This document shows positions 54,892 to 63,657 of a stretch of DNA of 64,000 bases, piece after piece. Below the pieces are notes generated by a model. It had not been told where the DNA came from and ran no database searches. It worked only from the letters and a program-made list of their open reading frames with translations. The translations under genes and the position numbers were made by a program. The first letter of the stretch is position 1, and each line of letters opens with the position of its first letter. The stretch is taken from the NCBI RefSeq assembly GCF_044594925.1, contig NZ_CP138991.1, positions 2,480,001 to 2,544,000 of the forward strand, given 5' to 3'. The DNA comes from Maribacter sp044594925. GTDB taxonomy: Bacteria > Bacteroidota > Bacteroidia > Flavobacteriales > Flavobacteriaceae.

Positions 54892-54910
54892 CCTGTACTA
54901 TGCTGACAGG
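54892..54910. promoter_or_regulatory. inverted repeat CCTGT-N9-ACAGG, candidate operator of the GntR regulator
   Basis: A perfect 5-bp inverted repeat with 9-base spacer lies in the 170-bp gap between the divergent rhamnose operon and regulator gene. The left half extends to a 12-base string (54888-54899) that recurs, inverted, in front of the SusC gene at 56433 (56286-56297). Position and symmetry suggest the binding site of the adjacent GntR protein; this is inference. Confidence 0.5.
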
Positions 54911-54949
54911 TACTTTTTATAAAAAAATAAAAAATCCAAGGTTAATACC

Positions 54950-54957
54950 TAATTTTG
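54950..54957 (+). promoter_or_regulatory. TAnnTTTG-type promoter box for the GntR gene
   Basis: TAATTTTG matches the Bacteroidota -7 consensus TAnnTTTG and lies about 44 bp before the GTG start at 55001. A -33 TTTG partner is not clear. Confidence 0.4.
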
Positions 54958-55000
54958 TTTTTTTAAATAACTTTATAAAAAGTACAATTTTAAATCAACA

Positions 55001-56062
55001 GTGAAAAAAATTAAAGTGGAAAGACTAGAGTACATAGATATCAACACCGAGTCTCGAATTCCAAAATACAAACAAGTTATGGATTCTGTAATCAATAGTA
55101 TCCATAAAGGAACTTTGGGTATGGGAGAGAAGATTCCATCAATAAATGAGGTTAGCGAAGAATATCTATTATCCAGGGATACTGTTGAAAAGGCGTATGG
55201 CCTTCTAAAAGAACAGAACATTATAGTTTCCGTTAAGGGAAAAGGGTATTATATCTCAAAGACAGATCTTTCCGTAAAAATCAAGGTGCTTTTCTTAATT
55301 AATAAACTAAGCACGTATAAAATGCGTATTTTCAATTCTTTTGTTAATAGTTTAGGTGCTAATGTCGATGTTGATTTGGACATTTATCATTGCGAACCAT
55401 TGGTTTTCAGCACTATATTGAAGAACAAAAAGCATCTTTACGACCACTATGTAATTATGCCCCATTTTAAGAATGAAAATCTGCAACATATGGGTTGTAC
55501 AGATGAGATTCTTAAAGCTATTCATTCTATACCCAAGGGGAAGTTAATTATTATGGATCGCAATCTTAAAAGTTTATCCAAAGAGGCGGGTAGAATTTAT
55601 CAGGACTTTACCGAAGACATTTACAATGCTTTAACAGCTGGTCTAGAGAAACTAGAGAAGTATAAAAAAATTATTTTAGTTTATCCAAGTAAAGGCGTAT
55701 ACCCCTATCCTCAAGGAATTGTAACTGGTTTTAAAAGATTCTGTATACAACACGACATAGATTATGAGATTCTAGATGAAATCTATGACAGCATGGAGTT
55801 ACAACTTGGTGATTTATACATAACTATTGAGGAAGCGGATTTAGTAAATTTAGTAAAGCAAAGTAGGGACAGACATTTTAAATTAGGAGAGGATATTGGG
55901 ATAATTTCGTATAATGACACTCCACTCAAGGAACTATTGGGAATTACGGTAATTAGCACCAATTTTAAAAATATGGGCGAAGAAGCCGCTAAAATGATTT
56001 TAAACAATAAGCCTCAAGAAATAAAAAACGACTTTAACTTTATTGACAGGTTCTCGGTTTAA
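55001..56062 (+). CDS. GntR-family regulator with LacI-type sensor domain, likely rhamnose regulator
   Basis: A 353-residue DNA-binding protein starting at GTG. The N-terminal winged helix (about 18-90) has YKQVMDSVINSIHKGTLGMGEKIPSINEVSEEYLLSRDTVEKAYGLLKE. The rest looks like a periplasmic-binding-protein/LacI-type ligand domain (LFLINKLSTYKMRIFNSFV ... IGIISYNDTPLKELL ... MGEEAAKMIL). This GntR/LacI hybrid layout is common for rhamnose and other sugar regulators in Bacteroidota. Its divergence from the rhamnose operon implies control of that operon, with rhamnose, rhamnulose or a phosphate ester as effector, and perhaps also of the downstream SusC/D genes. Confidence 0.87.
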   Translation: MKKIKVERLEYIDINTESRIPKYKQVMDSVINSIHKGTLGMGEKIPSINEVSEEYLLSRDTVEKAYGLLKEQNIIVSVKGKGYYISKTDLSVKIKVLFLINKLSTYKMRIFNSFVNSLGANVDVDLDIYHCEPLVFSTILKNKKHLYDHYVIMPHFKNENLQHMGCTDEILKAIHSIPKGKLIIMDRNLKSLSKEAGRIYQDFTEDIYNALTAGLEKLEKYKKIILVYPSKGVYPYPQGIVTGFKRFCIQHDIDYEILDEIYDSMELQLGDLYITIEEADLVNLVKQSRDRHFKLGEDIGIISYNDTPLKELLGITVISTNFKNMGEEAAKMILNNKPQEIKNDFNFIDRFSV

Positions 56063-56432
56063 GGCTTATGATAGCCTAAGCTATTGCATATAGTGCTATA
56101 ACCATATATTTGAACTTTTGAAACATTCTTCGTTGCTCGCCCTATCAGACCACTTAAATATATACTATCGCTCTTCTAGTTAAAAATCACATAATTTAAT
56201 AAGTAGTTGTTTTTCAGCATTTTAATTCTGAATAAGGTTCTTTAGCCTACCAAGAACCATAGAACTTTCGGCCTCAGTACAGTACAGTACAGGATGCCTA
56301 CGGCAGCACTAGTTTATATAATTGTTAAGAATTCCCTAATTATTTGGCAGTTTTATTATTCAAATGAAAATTAAGACACGCCCAATTCGTGAATCAAAGA
56401 ATTAATTCAATTTTAACAAAACTAAACTGGAA
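56063..56432 (+). promoter_or_regulatory. 370-bp regulatory region upstream of the second susC
   Basis: No credible gene is present. It contains a TAnnTTTG box (TATATTTG, 56105-56112), a perfect inverted repeat GGTTCTT-N9-AAGAACC (56236-56258), three tandem CAGTA units (56275-56289), and AGTACAGGATGC (56286-56297), the inverted copy of part of the element before the GntR gene. The cluster of repeats marks this as a controlled promoter. Which element binds which protein is unknown. Confidence 0.5.
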
Positions 56433-59400
56433 ATGAAAAAAAATTGTAACAGCAGATCGCGAAATATCGGTCTAACTGTTCTTTTAACCTTTATACTTTG
56501 TGTATTAAGTAGTTCTGCTGCTTTAGCACAAGTATCATCGGTTTCAGGAACAATAACAGATGTAAATGGAGAACCGCTACCAGGCGTTAATGTTGTTCAA
56601 AAAGGAACAAGTAACGGTATGTCCAGTGATTTTGATGGAAACTATACCATAAGCTTAATACCAGGTTCAAGGGTATTGGTTTTTTCTTATATCGGTTTTA
56701 ATACCAAAGAAGTAACTATTAATGCAGCAAATCTAAATGTAGTTTTAGAAGAGGATACAGAAAATCTGGACGAAGTAGTGGTTATTGGGTATGCTACAGT
56801 ATCTAGGGACAAGGTACTGGGAGCGCTATCTTCTGTTAAGTCGGAGAAAATTGCAGAAGTTACGCCAACTAATGCATTTGAAGGTGTCCAGGGCCGTCTA
56901 TCAGGTGTGCAAATTGCCACTAATGGTGGTCCAGGTGCAGGTTTCGATATCAGGGTAAGAGGTACCTCAACTTTCAGTGCAGGTGGCACAGGGCCATTAT
57001 ATGTAGTAGATGGTCAGCAGTTGGACAATATAGATAATATTGATCCAAATGACATTGCTTCGCTAGAGGTTTTAAAGGATGGTGCAACAACCGCTATCTA
57101 TGGTACAAGAGGTGCCAACGGGGTTGTATTAATTACCACCAAATCAGGTAAGTCTGGTGATGTTAGCCTCGATGTTAACGTAGTTACCGGTGTTAATAGC
57201 CTTAACGGAGCCATTCCCGTAGCCAATACAAGACAACGTTTATTTTATGAAGACGTTAGGCGTACAGATGCGCAAAGACAAAACCCTACAGGTAACGACC
57301 GTGATTCTTTAAACCTGTTACTACGAAACTCATTCGATTTACAGGATTTGATTACAAGAGCAGGATTTAGAAATCAGGTTAACGTGGCCGTAAGTGCAGG
57401 AGGAGAAAAATTAAAGGCCTATTGGAATACTGGTTTCTTAAATGAGGACGGTATTGTAGTTAATAGTAATTTCAGAAGAATCAATACGCGTTTTAAATTA
57501 GATTTTACACCAAACAAAAAACTTACCGTAAGCTCTAGTTTCAATGCTTCCTTTGAAGAGTTTAGCGGACTAAGCGAAAATCAAGTATTTCAACAATTGG
57601 TAGAACGTATTGCGTATTTCCCAGTACTAGAGCCCAATGGAGATTTTACGCCAGAAATTGCAGGCCGTCAAAATCCGCTTGCCGAGGCTAATTTAAGACA
57701 GCTTAAACTTAGAACCTGGAGAGGACAGAGTTTTAATTCGATGCAATATAAGTTAACGCCTTCGCTATCTATAAAGTCTACCTTAGGTATTAATTTTAGG
57801 TTACGGAGAAATAATGACTTTCAGCCCTTATTGGTTTTAAACCCAAGAAATACGAGTCCCCTAGCCAGTTTTAGAGATCGAATAGATTATGATATTCAGC
57901 AAGAAAATTTCATGAACTACACCAATGAATTTGGCAAACATAGTGTGTCGGCTTTTGGTGGTATGCAAATCCTAAAAAGATACCAAGAAGAATTCGGAAT
58001 TTCGAACGCCTTATTTGTTTCTGAGGATATTCAAACTTTCAACAACGTAGATCCAGATGGTTTAGCTATCAACGCTGGGCAAACATTCAACACGAGAAGT
58101 AACTTATTTTCGCTTTTCGCGGGATTCAACTATGATTTTGACAATAAATATTTATTCAGCGCTACTGTAAGAAGAGATGGTTCTTCTCGTTTCGGAGAGA
58201 ATCGTGAATTTGGTTATTTTCCATCGGGCTCTATAGGCTGGAGAGTTAGCAACGAGGGATTCTTAAAAGGAAATACCACCGTTAACAATCTTTTGATTAG
58301 AGCTAGTTATGGTGAAACAGGAAATGACAGGATTGGAGACTACGAGTTTACATCTGCTCTTGAACCAGGAGCTATATACGATGGTATTAGTGGGGTATCT
58401 CCAACAAGACTTGGTAACCCAGAATTAAGCTGGGAAAGCACGAACCAAACCAATATAGGTTTAGACCTTGGGATGTTTAGAAACAGGTTAACGTTTAATG
58501 TTGATTTCTGGAGAAAGGATACTGAGGACCTTTTAGCCAACGTTCCTTTACCGGAAGAATCAGGGTTTGGCGGAATAAGACAAAATGTTGGTGCCGTACG
58601 TAACCAAGGTATAGACCTAAGTATAGGCGGTAGTATTATACAATCAAAGAACTTTAGCTGGAATAGTAATTTCAATATTAGTTTTCAAGAAAACGAAGTT
58701 CAAAGACTTGCTGGTGGAACTCCATTCCAATCAGGCGATTATATCATAGAAGAAGGAGAATCTATTGGTAACATTTTCGGGTTTAAAAATCTTGGAGTTT
58801 TCCAATATGATGAATCTAATGCCTTCACGGAAGATGGGGTACAACTGACACCAAATTTTGATGCGGCAGGTGATTTTGTAAATTATACACTGAACGGAGC
58901 AGAGTTCACGGGTGATGTTAATCAAATTAGAAACGATGGTCGTGTTGCCCAAGGAGGAGATATTATCTGGGACGACGTAGATGGTGACTTTGTAATAACC
59001 AACAATGACAGACAGGTTATAGGAAACGGTCTTCCAACAGCCTTTGGTGGTTTCTCAAATGATTTTGCTTACAAGAATCTTAGTTTAAGTTTTTTATTCG
59101 ATTTCACCTTGGGCAACGATACTTGGAGGCGTTGGGATGAATTACGAAACGATTTAAACTCCTCTAATGAAACTCCAGGACCTCGTCGTATAGAAGGTTC
59201 TTGGCAAAATCCTGGTGATGTAACGGTATATCCAAGACTTAGTAGGGTACCGCAAAATAGGGATAGGCCTAATAGCTTCTTTGTAACGGACGGTAGTTTC
59301 ATAAAACTTCGTTTTGTTAGATTAGGATATGATTTGCCTAAGTCCATATTAGATAAATTGGGCTTTGTGAAAAAATGTTCCTTCTTTATATCAGGTAATA

Positions 59401-59537
59401 ACATGCTAACTTGGACTAATTATCCTGGATACAATCCAGAATTGGGAACTAGAGGTAATCCTTTACAACCAGGTTTAGACAACTTGAGGTTCCCTAACGA
59501 TCGAGAAGTAATATTTGGCGCTAATTTTAAATTTTAA
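56433..59537 (+). CDS. SusC/RagA-family TonB-dependent outer-membrane transporter (second pair)
   Basis: A 1034-residue protein: signal peptide ending LAQV, carboxypeptidase-regulatory-like domain (VSGTITDVNGEPLPGVNVVQKG), LDEVVVIGYAT TonB-box-like stretch, plug with VQGRLSGVQIATNGGPGAGFDIRVRG and IASLEVLKDGATTAIYGTRGANGVVLITT, and a barrel ending in FGANFKF. It imports an oligosaccharide. Unlike the first SusC it has ordinary A+T-rich composition (20 of 60 G/C at 58261-58320). It is preceded by a repeat-rich regulatory region and next to the GntR/rhamnose genes, suggesting a rhamnose-containing oligosaccharide; no enzyme genes accompany it. Confidence 0.96.
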   Translation: MKKNCNSRSRNIGLTVLLTFILCVLSSSAALAQVSSVSGTITDVNGEPLPGVNVVQKGTSNGMSSDFDGNYTISLIPGSRVLVFSYIGFNTKEVTINAANLNVVLEEDTENLDEVVVIGYATVSRDKVLGALSSVKSEKIAEVTPTNAFEGVQGRLSGVQIATNGGPGAGFDIRVRGTSTFSAGGTGPLYVVDGQQLDNIDNIDPNDIASLEVLKDGATTAIYGTRGANGVVLITTKSGKSGDVSLDVNVVTGVNSLNGAIPVANTRQRLFYEDVRRTDAQRQNPTGNDRDSLNLLLRNSFDLQDLITRAGFRNQVNVAVSAGGEKLKAYWNTGFLNEDGIVVNSNFRRINTRFKLDFTPNKKLTVSSSFNASFEEFSGLSENQVFQQLVERIAYFPVLEPNGDFTPEIAGRQNPLAEANLRQLKLRTWRGQSFNSMQYKLTPSLSIKSTLGINFRLRRNNDFQPLLVLNPRNTSPLASFRDRIDYDIQQENFMNYTNEFGKHSVSAFGGMQILKRYQEEFGISNALFVSEDIQTFNNVDPDGLAINAGQTFNTRSNLFSLFAGFNYDFDNKYLFSATVRRDGSSRFGENREFGYFPSGSIGWRVSNEGFLKGNTTVNNLLIRASYGETGNDRIGDYEFTSALEPGAIYDGISGVSPTRLGNPELSWESTNQTNIGLDLGMFRNRLTFNVDFWRKDTEDLLANVPLPEESGFGGIRQNVGAVRNQGIDLSIGGSIIQSKNFSWNSNFNISFQENEVQRLAGGTPFQSGDYIIEEGESIGNIFGFKNLGVFQYDESNAFTEDGVQLTPNFDAAGDFVNYTLNGAEFTGDVNQIRNDGRVAQGGDIIWDDVDGDFVITNNDRQVIGNGLPTAFGGFSNDFAYKNLSLSFLFDFTLGNDTWRRWDELRNDLNSSNETPGPRRIEGSWQNPGDVTVYPRLSRVPQNRDRPNSFFVTDGSFIKLRFVRLGYDLPKSILDKLGFVKKCSFFISGNNMLTWTNYPGYNPELGTRGNPLQPGLDNLRFPNDREVIFGANFKF

Positions 59538-59548
59538 ATTTATCACAC

Positions 59549-61120
59549 ATGAAAATTCATAATATAAAAAGATACATTACGATAGCATTGCCACTGCTAC
59601 TAATATTTGGCAGTATATCATCTTGTGAAGAGTTAGTTGATGAATCGCCTATCAGCGAAATAGATCCTCAAAACTTTTTCAGAAATAACAATGATGCCCT
59701 AGCAGCGGTAATTGGTATTTATGATGCAATGCAACCCGCATTTCGAGTAAAACACTATTTATGGGGAGAGTTCAGAGGAGATAGTTACATTAACGGTAAT
59801 GATGGCGCAAACGCCAACAATATTGAATTAACTACTAACGACGTAACTTCTGGAAATACACCAGCCTTACGTTGGAACGATTATTACAATATGATCAATC
59901 GTGCTAATGAAGCTATTGCAAATATCCCTAATATACAAGGGTTTGATTCCAATCTATTGGCAGAAGCACAAGCTTTACGAGCATATGCCTATTTCCAGGC
60001 TGTACGCGTATGGGGTGCTGTACCTGTTTTCACAGAGCCCACTAGATCTCCTGAGGATTTACAACGAACAAGGACGGATGCGCAAACTATCATAAATGAA
60101 ATTATTATTCCAGATATGTTGGCCGCAGAAGAAAATATGGACTTAAGCAGGTTAACCAACGATTTTCGCTTTTCACTCACAAGTATATGGGGGTTACAAG
60201 CAGATGTTTATGGTTTTTTGGGCGATGACGAAAAAACCAAAGAAGCTTTATTGAAAATTGTCGAGAGCAATAGATTTAGTTTAGCAACTTCCCCTGTAGA
60301 ATGGCAAAATCAATTTTTAAACGATAATGGAAATCCATTTGATCCCAACTCTGAAAGTGATGGTCCCTTAAAAATTCAAGAAGGACCAGAGTTGATCATG
60401 TCAATTCGATATAGTTTAGACGAGGCTCAAGGATCGGGTAACGCGAACAGAGCTGGCATTTTTTCGCTGTTTTTTGCAGGAATACCATCTTTTACGCTAT
60501 CACCCGCGTTAGAGAACAAATGGAGGGAAAAATTTCCAATTGATTCTTTAGGTTGGGTAACAAAATATCCCGATACCGATCCTATCCTAACAGATTTAGA
60601 TACGGGAAATTTTATTTACGGAGATTACCGTTATTATTTATGTCGTGAACAATTTACAAATCTTGAGGCAAAAGGCGTTGGTAATGCTAGGTTAGCAAAA
60701 TATAATAAATTCAACTATAACGTTAGTCTAGATGATTCCAACATTGTTTTATATCGATATGCGCATATTGTACTCTATTTGGCCGAAGTAGAAAATCGCT
60801 TAGGAAATGGACCGCGAGCTTTGGAAATTATTAATGAATTTAGAACTGCAAGGCAGTTACCACTAGTGGATGCAGCAGAATTTGGAGCGACGGAAAATGA
60901 ACGTGAAATTTTCATTCTTGATGAAAGACATCTTGAACTAATAGGAGAAGCACAACGCTGGTGGGATCTTCGTAGAACCAATAGAGCTTTGGAAATACTA
61001 AATCCTATTTTAGACACATTAAGTGGCGGTGTACCATTGACTCAAGAAAGGTTATTATTCCCCATATTTGATGACCATATATTAGAGAACCCATTACTGG
61101 AGCAGACTCCAGGGTACTAA
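59549..61120 (+). CDS. SusD/RagB-family glycan-binding lipoprotein (second pair)
   Basis: A 523-residue lipoprotein (signal ending GSISSC, Cys27). SusD features: NNDALAAVIGIYDAM, MINRANEAIANIPN, EAQALRAYAYFQAVRVWGAVPVFTEPT, and C-terminal RYAHIVLYLAEVENRLGN with DERHLELIGEAQRWWDLRRTNRALEI and the final FPIFDDHILENPLLEQTPGY. It partners the SusC 11 bp upstream. Length is normal. Confidence 0.95.
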   Translation: MKIHNIKRYITIALPLLLIFGSISSCEELVDESPISEIDPQNFFRNNNDALAAVIGIYDAMQPAFRVKHYLWGEFRGDSYINGNDGANANNIELTTNDVTSGNTPALRWNDYYNMINRANEAIANIPNIQGFDSNLLAEAQALRAYAYFQAVRVWGAVPVFTEPTRSPEDLQRTRTDAQTIINEIIIPDMLAAEENMDLSRLTNDFRFSLTSIWGLQADVYGFLGDDEKTKEALLKIVESNRFSLATSPVEWQNQFLNDNGNPFDPNSESDGPLKIQEGPELIMSIRYSLDEAQGSGNANRAGIFSLFFAGIPSFTLSPALENKWREKFPIDSLGWVTKYPDTDPILTDLDTGNFIYGDYRYYLCREQFTNLEAKGVGNARLAKYNKFNYNVSLDDSNIVLYRYAHIVLYLAEVENRLGNGPRALEIINEFRTARQLPLVDAAEFGATENEREIFILDERHLELIGEAQRWWDLRRTNRALEILNPILDTLSGGVPLTQERLLFPIFDDHILENPLLEQTPGY

Positions 61121-61147
61121 ATTAATTTTCACCTTAAACTAGTAATA

Positions 61148-61858
61148 ATGAAAAGAATAAAAAATATAACAATCTGGGGCCTACTTAGTATTACTTTAGT
61201 CCTTACAAGTTGTGATTTAGACTTACAAGAACGTTTTGTATTTGAGCCAGATGTAGATCTTAGCGATCCATTTGGTGAACTAACGGCTTGGCAGTTTTTT
61301 AATCTGCCCGCAGTAAATGCACTTAACGATGAAGGTGGACTTGTTGGAGATCATTTTAACTATATGAGAGCCGCTATTGAAGCAGCCGGTATGATAGATG
61401 AGTACAACACCTCAAATAACGGTAGAACCTTCCTAATGCTAAACAACAACGCATTTACCGGAAACGGTGATGTAATTGCTTTGGTTACTGGGTCAGCTGA
61501 TGTTGAAGACGGGGAAACACCCGCCGAGGTAATGGCAAGGGCCGATGTGGATGTTTTAAGGATTATTTTGAACTATCATATCATCGATACCTATATAACT
61601 CAAAACAATCCTTTGGCAGAATTTGGTGTAAACTATGAATTTCAGACCTTGATTCCTGGAGAAGCAGGAAAAATTGTTCTTAGACGAGATGATAGACTAC
61701 GTGTAGATATCAATAGAACTCCTGCTCCGTTACCAAGCACTGCTACAGGTGGTGGCAATAATGAAAGAATCAGAAATTATAACTACGTTTTCAATAATGG
61801 TATTGGTCATAGTATAAATGACCCGGTTAGGAATCAGCCTTATCCAAGCCCTAACTAA
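61148..61858 (+). CDS. FAS1 (fasciclin)-like lipoprotein following SusD
   Basis: A 236-residue lipoprotein (signal ending VLTSC, Cys22). A region around 45-170 resembles a FAS1 fold: FNYMRAAIEAAGMIDEYNTSNNGRTFLMLNNNAF, then VDVLRIILNYHIID, the pattern of the conserved H1 and H2 boxes. It is the third gene of the SusC/D unit (27 bp after SusD), where surface glycan-binding proteins usually sit. A role in binding glycan or assembling the outer-membrane complex is inferred. The C-terminus is Asn/Arg-rich (GGGNNERIRNYNYVFNNG). Family similarity is moderate only. Confidence 0.65.
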   Translation: MKRIKNITIWGLLSITLVLTSCDLDLQERFVFEPDVDLSDPFGELTAWQFFNLPAVNALNDEGGLVGDHFNYMRAAIEAAGMIDEYNTSNNGRTFLMLNNNAFTGNGDVIALVTGSADVEDGETPAEVMARADVDVLRIILNYHIIDTYITQNNPLAEFGVNYEFQTLIPGEAGKIVLRRDDRLRVDINRTPAPLPSTATGGGNNERIRNYNYVFNNGIGHSINDPVRNQPYPSPN

Positions 61859-61882
61859 AAATTAGATTTTAGTAGTTTGATC

Positions 61883-61922
61883 AAATCCTCTATAGTCTTC
61901 AATGACTGTAGAGGATTTTTTT
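61883..61922 (+). terminator. rho-independent terminator after the second SusC/D unit
   Basis: A 15-bp stem with one wobble (AAATCCTCTATAGTC, 61883-61897, with GACTGTAGAGGATTT, 61904-61918) and a 6-base loop, running into seven T. It lies 25 bp after the FAS1-like gene's stop. Confidence 0.9.
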
Positions 61923-61990
61923 ATAAAAAGAATAACTCAAATTTAAGACTGTCTTCAATTTTTTAAAGGTTAAAAGTGATAAAAATTTAC

Positions 61991-62006
61991 AGGGTAGCAC
62001 TACCCT
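61991..62006. repeat. short perfect palindrome AGGGTAG-CA-CTACCCT
   Basis: Seven-base arms around CA, in the 200-bp gap between the terminator and the end of the rubredoxin-fusion gene. A second palindrome, CCAAAT-AC-ATTTGG (62045-62058), lies 33 bp on. Both are downstream of genes on either side; neither has a T tract. They could be protein-binding sites or mRNA 3' hairpins. Confidence 0.35.
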
Positions 62007-62060
62007 AGTGTTTAATTTTTAGGATGCTGGTTTTATATAAATAACCAAATACATTTGGCA

Positions 62061-63563
62061 TTAACCAGCCATACTTAAAGAAGTTTCTTTAAAGTTATCT
62101 TTTGATGAATTACAGACCGCACATGAATAATCTTCCGGAAGATTCGCAAAGGTAGTACCCGCAACTATACCGGCTTTTACATCACCATACATCTGGTCAT
62201 ATACCGTAAAACAGGATTGACATTGGTGAACAGCTACATGTTCAACAGTTGTTTTTTTCGGAACTAACTTTTCTGTTGGTTTTACTTTACCCAGCTGTTT
62301 AAAATACTTCTTACTCAACTCCATTAGTAAACCTGGAAGTTCTATTTTATCAATATCCTGAGCATAGGATATGTATTGACGGCTATTAGGATCAAAGTTT
62401 TCAAAATAAAGTACATTATAGGTTGGTCGCACCTCAAAATCCATTACAATAGTAGGGGCGCTATTTTTTTCTATTATTATAGAAGAAAAATGAGAACGTT
62501 TGCCCTCATCGTTACTAATACCAAAAGTAAGGCCATAGGTACTAATATCGTTTTGGTCAAAACTACGCACCAAGAATTTTTTTAGCTCCAAAGCGTCGGC
62601 ATCATCGACGGGTACATGCCAATTCATCTCTAACTGGGAGTGGCGTACATTAATGCCCTTTTGCCCTAAAAAACGTTCCAGTTCTGGCCTACTTTCCTGT
62701 TTAATACCTTTAACAATGAACGATTTCCATGGCGTAATACATAGTTTACCGATACTATTATCCAAACAAAAGCCACAAAACTCCTTTAAAAATTCAAGAT
62801 CATATCTATTATTTCTCCAATAGAGTCCCAACCAATATTGGTCTAGCCCCATACGGTTCATACCCTCGTAATACGGAAAAGTGGTGTAGGCTATGTTCAG
62901 TTCCTTTTCAATGGTTTTATTATTGGTATCTAATTTTTTGCTGATAATAAAGAACAATTCCTCTACATCTTGTATGTCTTCTTGGATGTATTCAATAGCC
63001 TTTGAAATTGCGGCAATATCCCAGCTATAAATAAGAACGGGGTAGTATGCAGAAGTTTTCCAATGAGGAAGTTTTACATTCAAGTACCAATAATCCTCGC
63101 TATCTGAAGCAATAAAATTAAGGTTTCCGCTAAATATGGGAACCAACCTTTGTTTTGGGTCGGTAATGTTTATTTTAAGTTTTGGCGAATAATCAAAGTC
63201 TTCTAAAATATACAAATACGTAGAACCTTTTAACCAATAGGTCATGTCAAAAATATCTGCGGACACATAAGAACAAACAATATTTTGATAGCTGCGCTCA
63301 CCAATTACCTTACCATTGAATTTTGATATATGTTCCAATTCTTGGGTGTTGGTATTTTGTATGGGAAACAACAAATCTTGCCGAGAACCAAAATAAACTT
63401 CCTTTAAACCTGCCGTTTCCAGCATGGAAATAATATCTTTTAATTCTCCGGGGGAGGTAACCCCTCCAGGAATTAATATGCGATGCAAATCGTCGTTCAT
63501 ATGCTTATTATTTTTTTCGCTCTTCTTCGCTGCTTGTTGATTAAAATTTTTATTAGTGGGCAC
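62061..63563 (-). CDS. Nir/Sir ferredoxin-like protein fused to C-terminal rubredoxin domain
   Basis: A 500-residue cytoplasmic protein. Residues ~25-430 look like a nitrite/sulfite-reductase ferredoxin-like repeat protein (LHRILIPGGVTSPGELKDII and, later, KLCITPWKSFIVKGI and LEMNWHVPVDDADALELKKF). The siroheme/[4Fe-4S] C-x5-C...C-x3-C motif is not visible. The last ~60 residues are a rubredoxin: HQCQSCFTVYD, GIVAGTTFANLP and YSCAVC, giving two CxxC iron ligands. The GTG start at 63563 follows an AGGAG site; an ATG at 63500 is the alternative. It follows a NirB-type flavoprotein gene, so an electron-transfer or structural role in nitrite assimilation is likely. Confidence 0.72.
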   Translation of the reverse strand: MPTNKNFNQQAAKKSEKNNKHMNDDLHRILIPGGVTSPGELKDIISMLETAGLKEVYFGSRQDLLFPIQNTNTQELEHISKFNGKVIGERSYQNIVCSYVSADIFDMTYWLKGSTYLYILEDFDYSPKLKINITDPKQRLVPIFSGNLNFIASDSEDYWYLNVKLPHWKTSAYYPVLIYSWDIAAISKAIEYIQEDIQDVEELFFIISKKLDTNNKTIEKELNIAYTTFPYYEGMNRMGLDQYWLGLYWRNNRYDLEFLKEFCGFCLDNSIGKLCITPWKSFIVKGIKQESRPELERFLGQKGINVRHSQLEMNWHVPVDDADALELKKFLVRSFDQNDISTYGLTFGISNDEGKRSHFSSIIIEKNSAPTIVMDFEVRPTYNVLYFENFDPNSRQYISYAQDIDKIELPGLLMELSKKYFKQLGKVKPTEKLVPKKTTVEHVAVHQCQSCFTVYDQMYGDVKAGIVAGTTFANLPEDYSCAVCNSSKDNFKETSLSMAG

Positions 63564-63657
63564 ATCCTACTTCTCCTTAGATCACCGCAAACACCTATAC
63601 GTTTTATGTTCGCTATCTTCTTTTCTACGCACCAATTCTTAACTACTATCTCTTATT

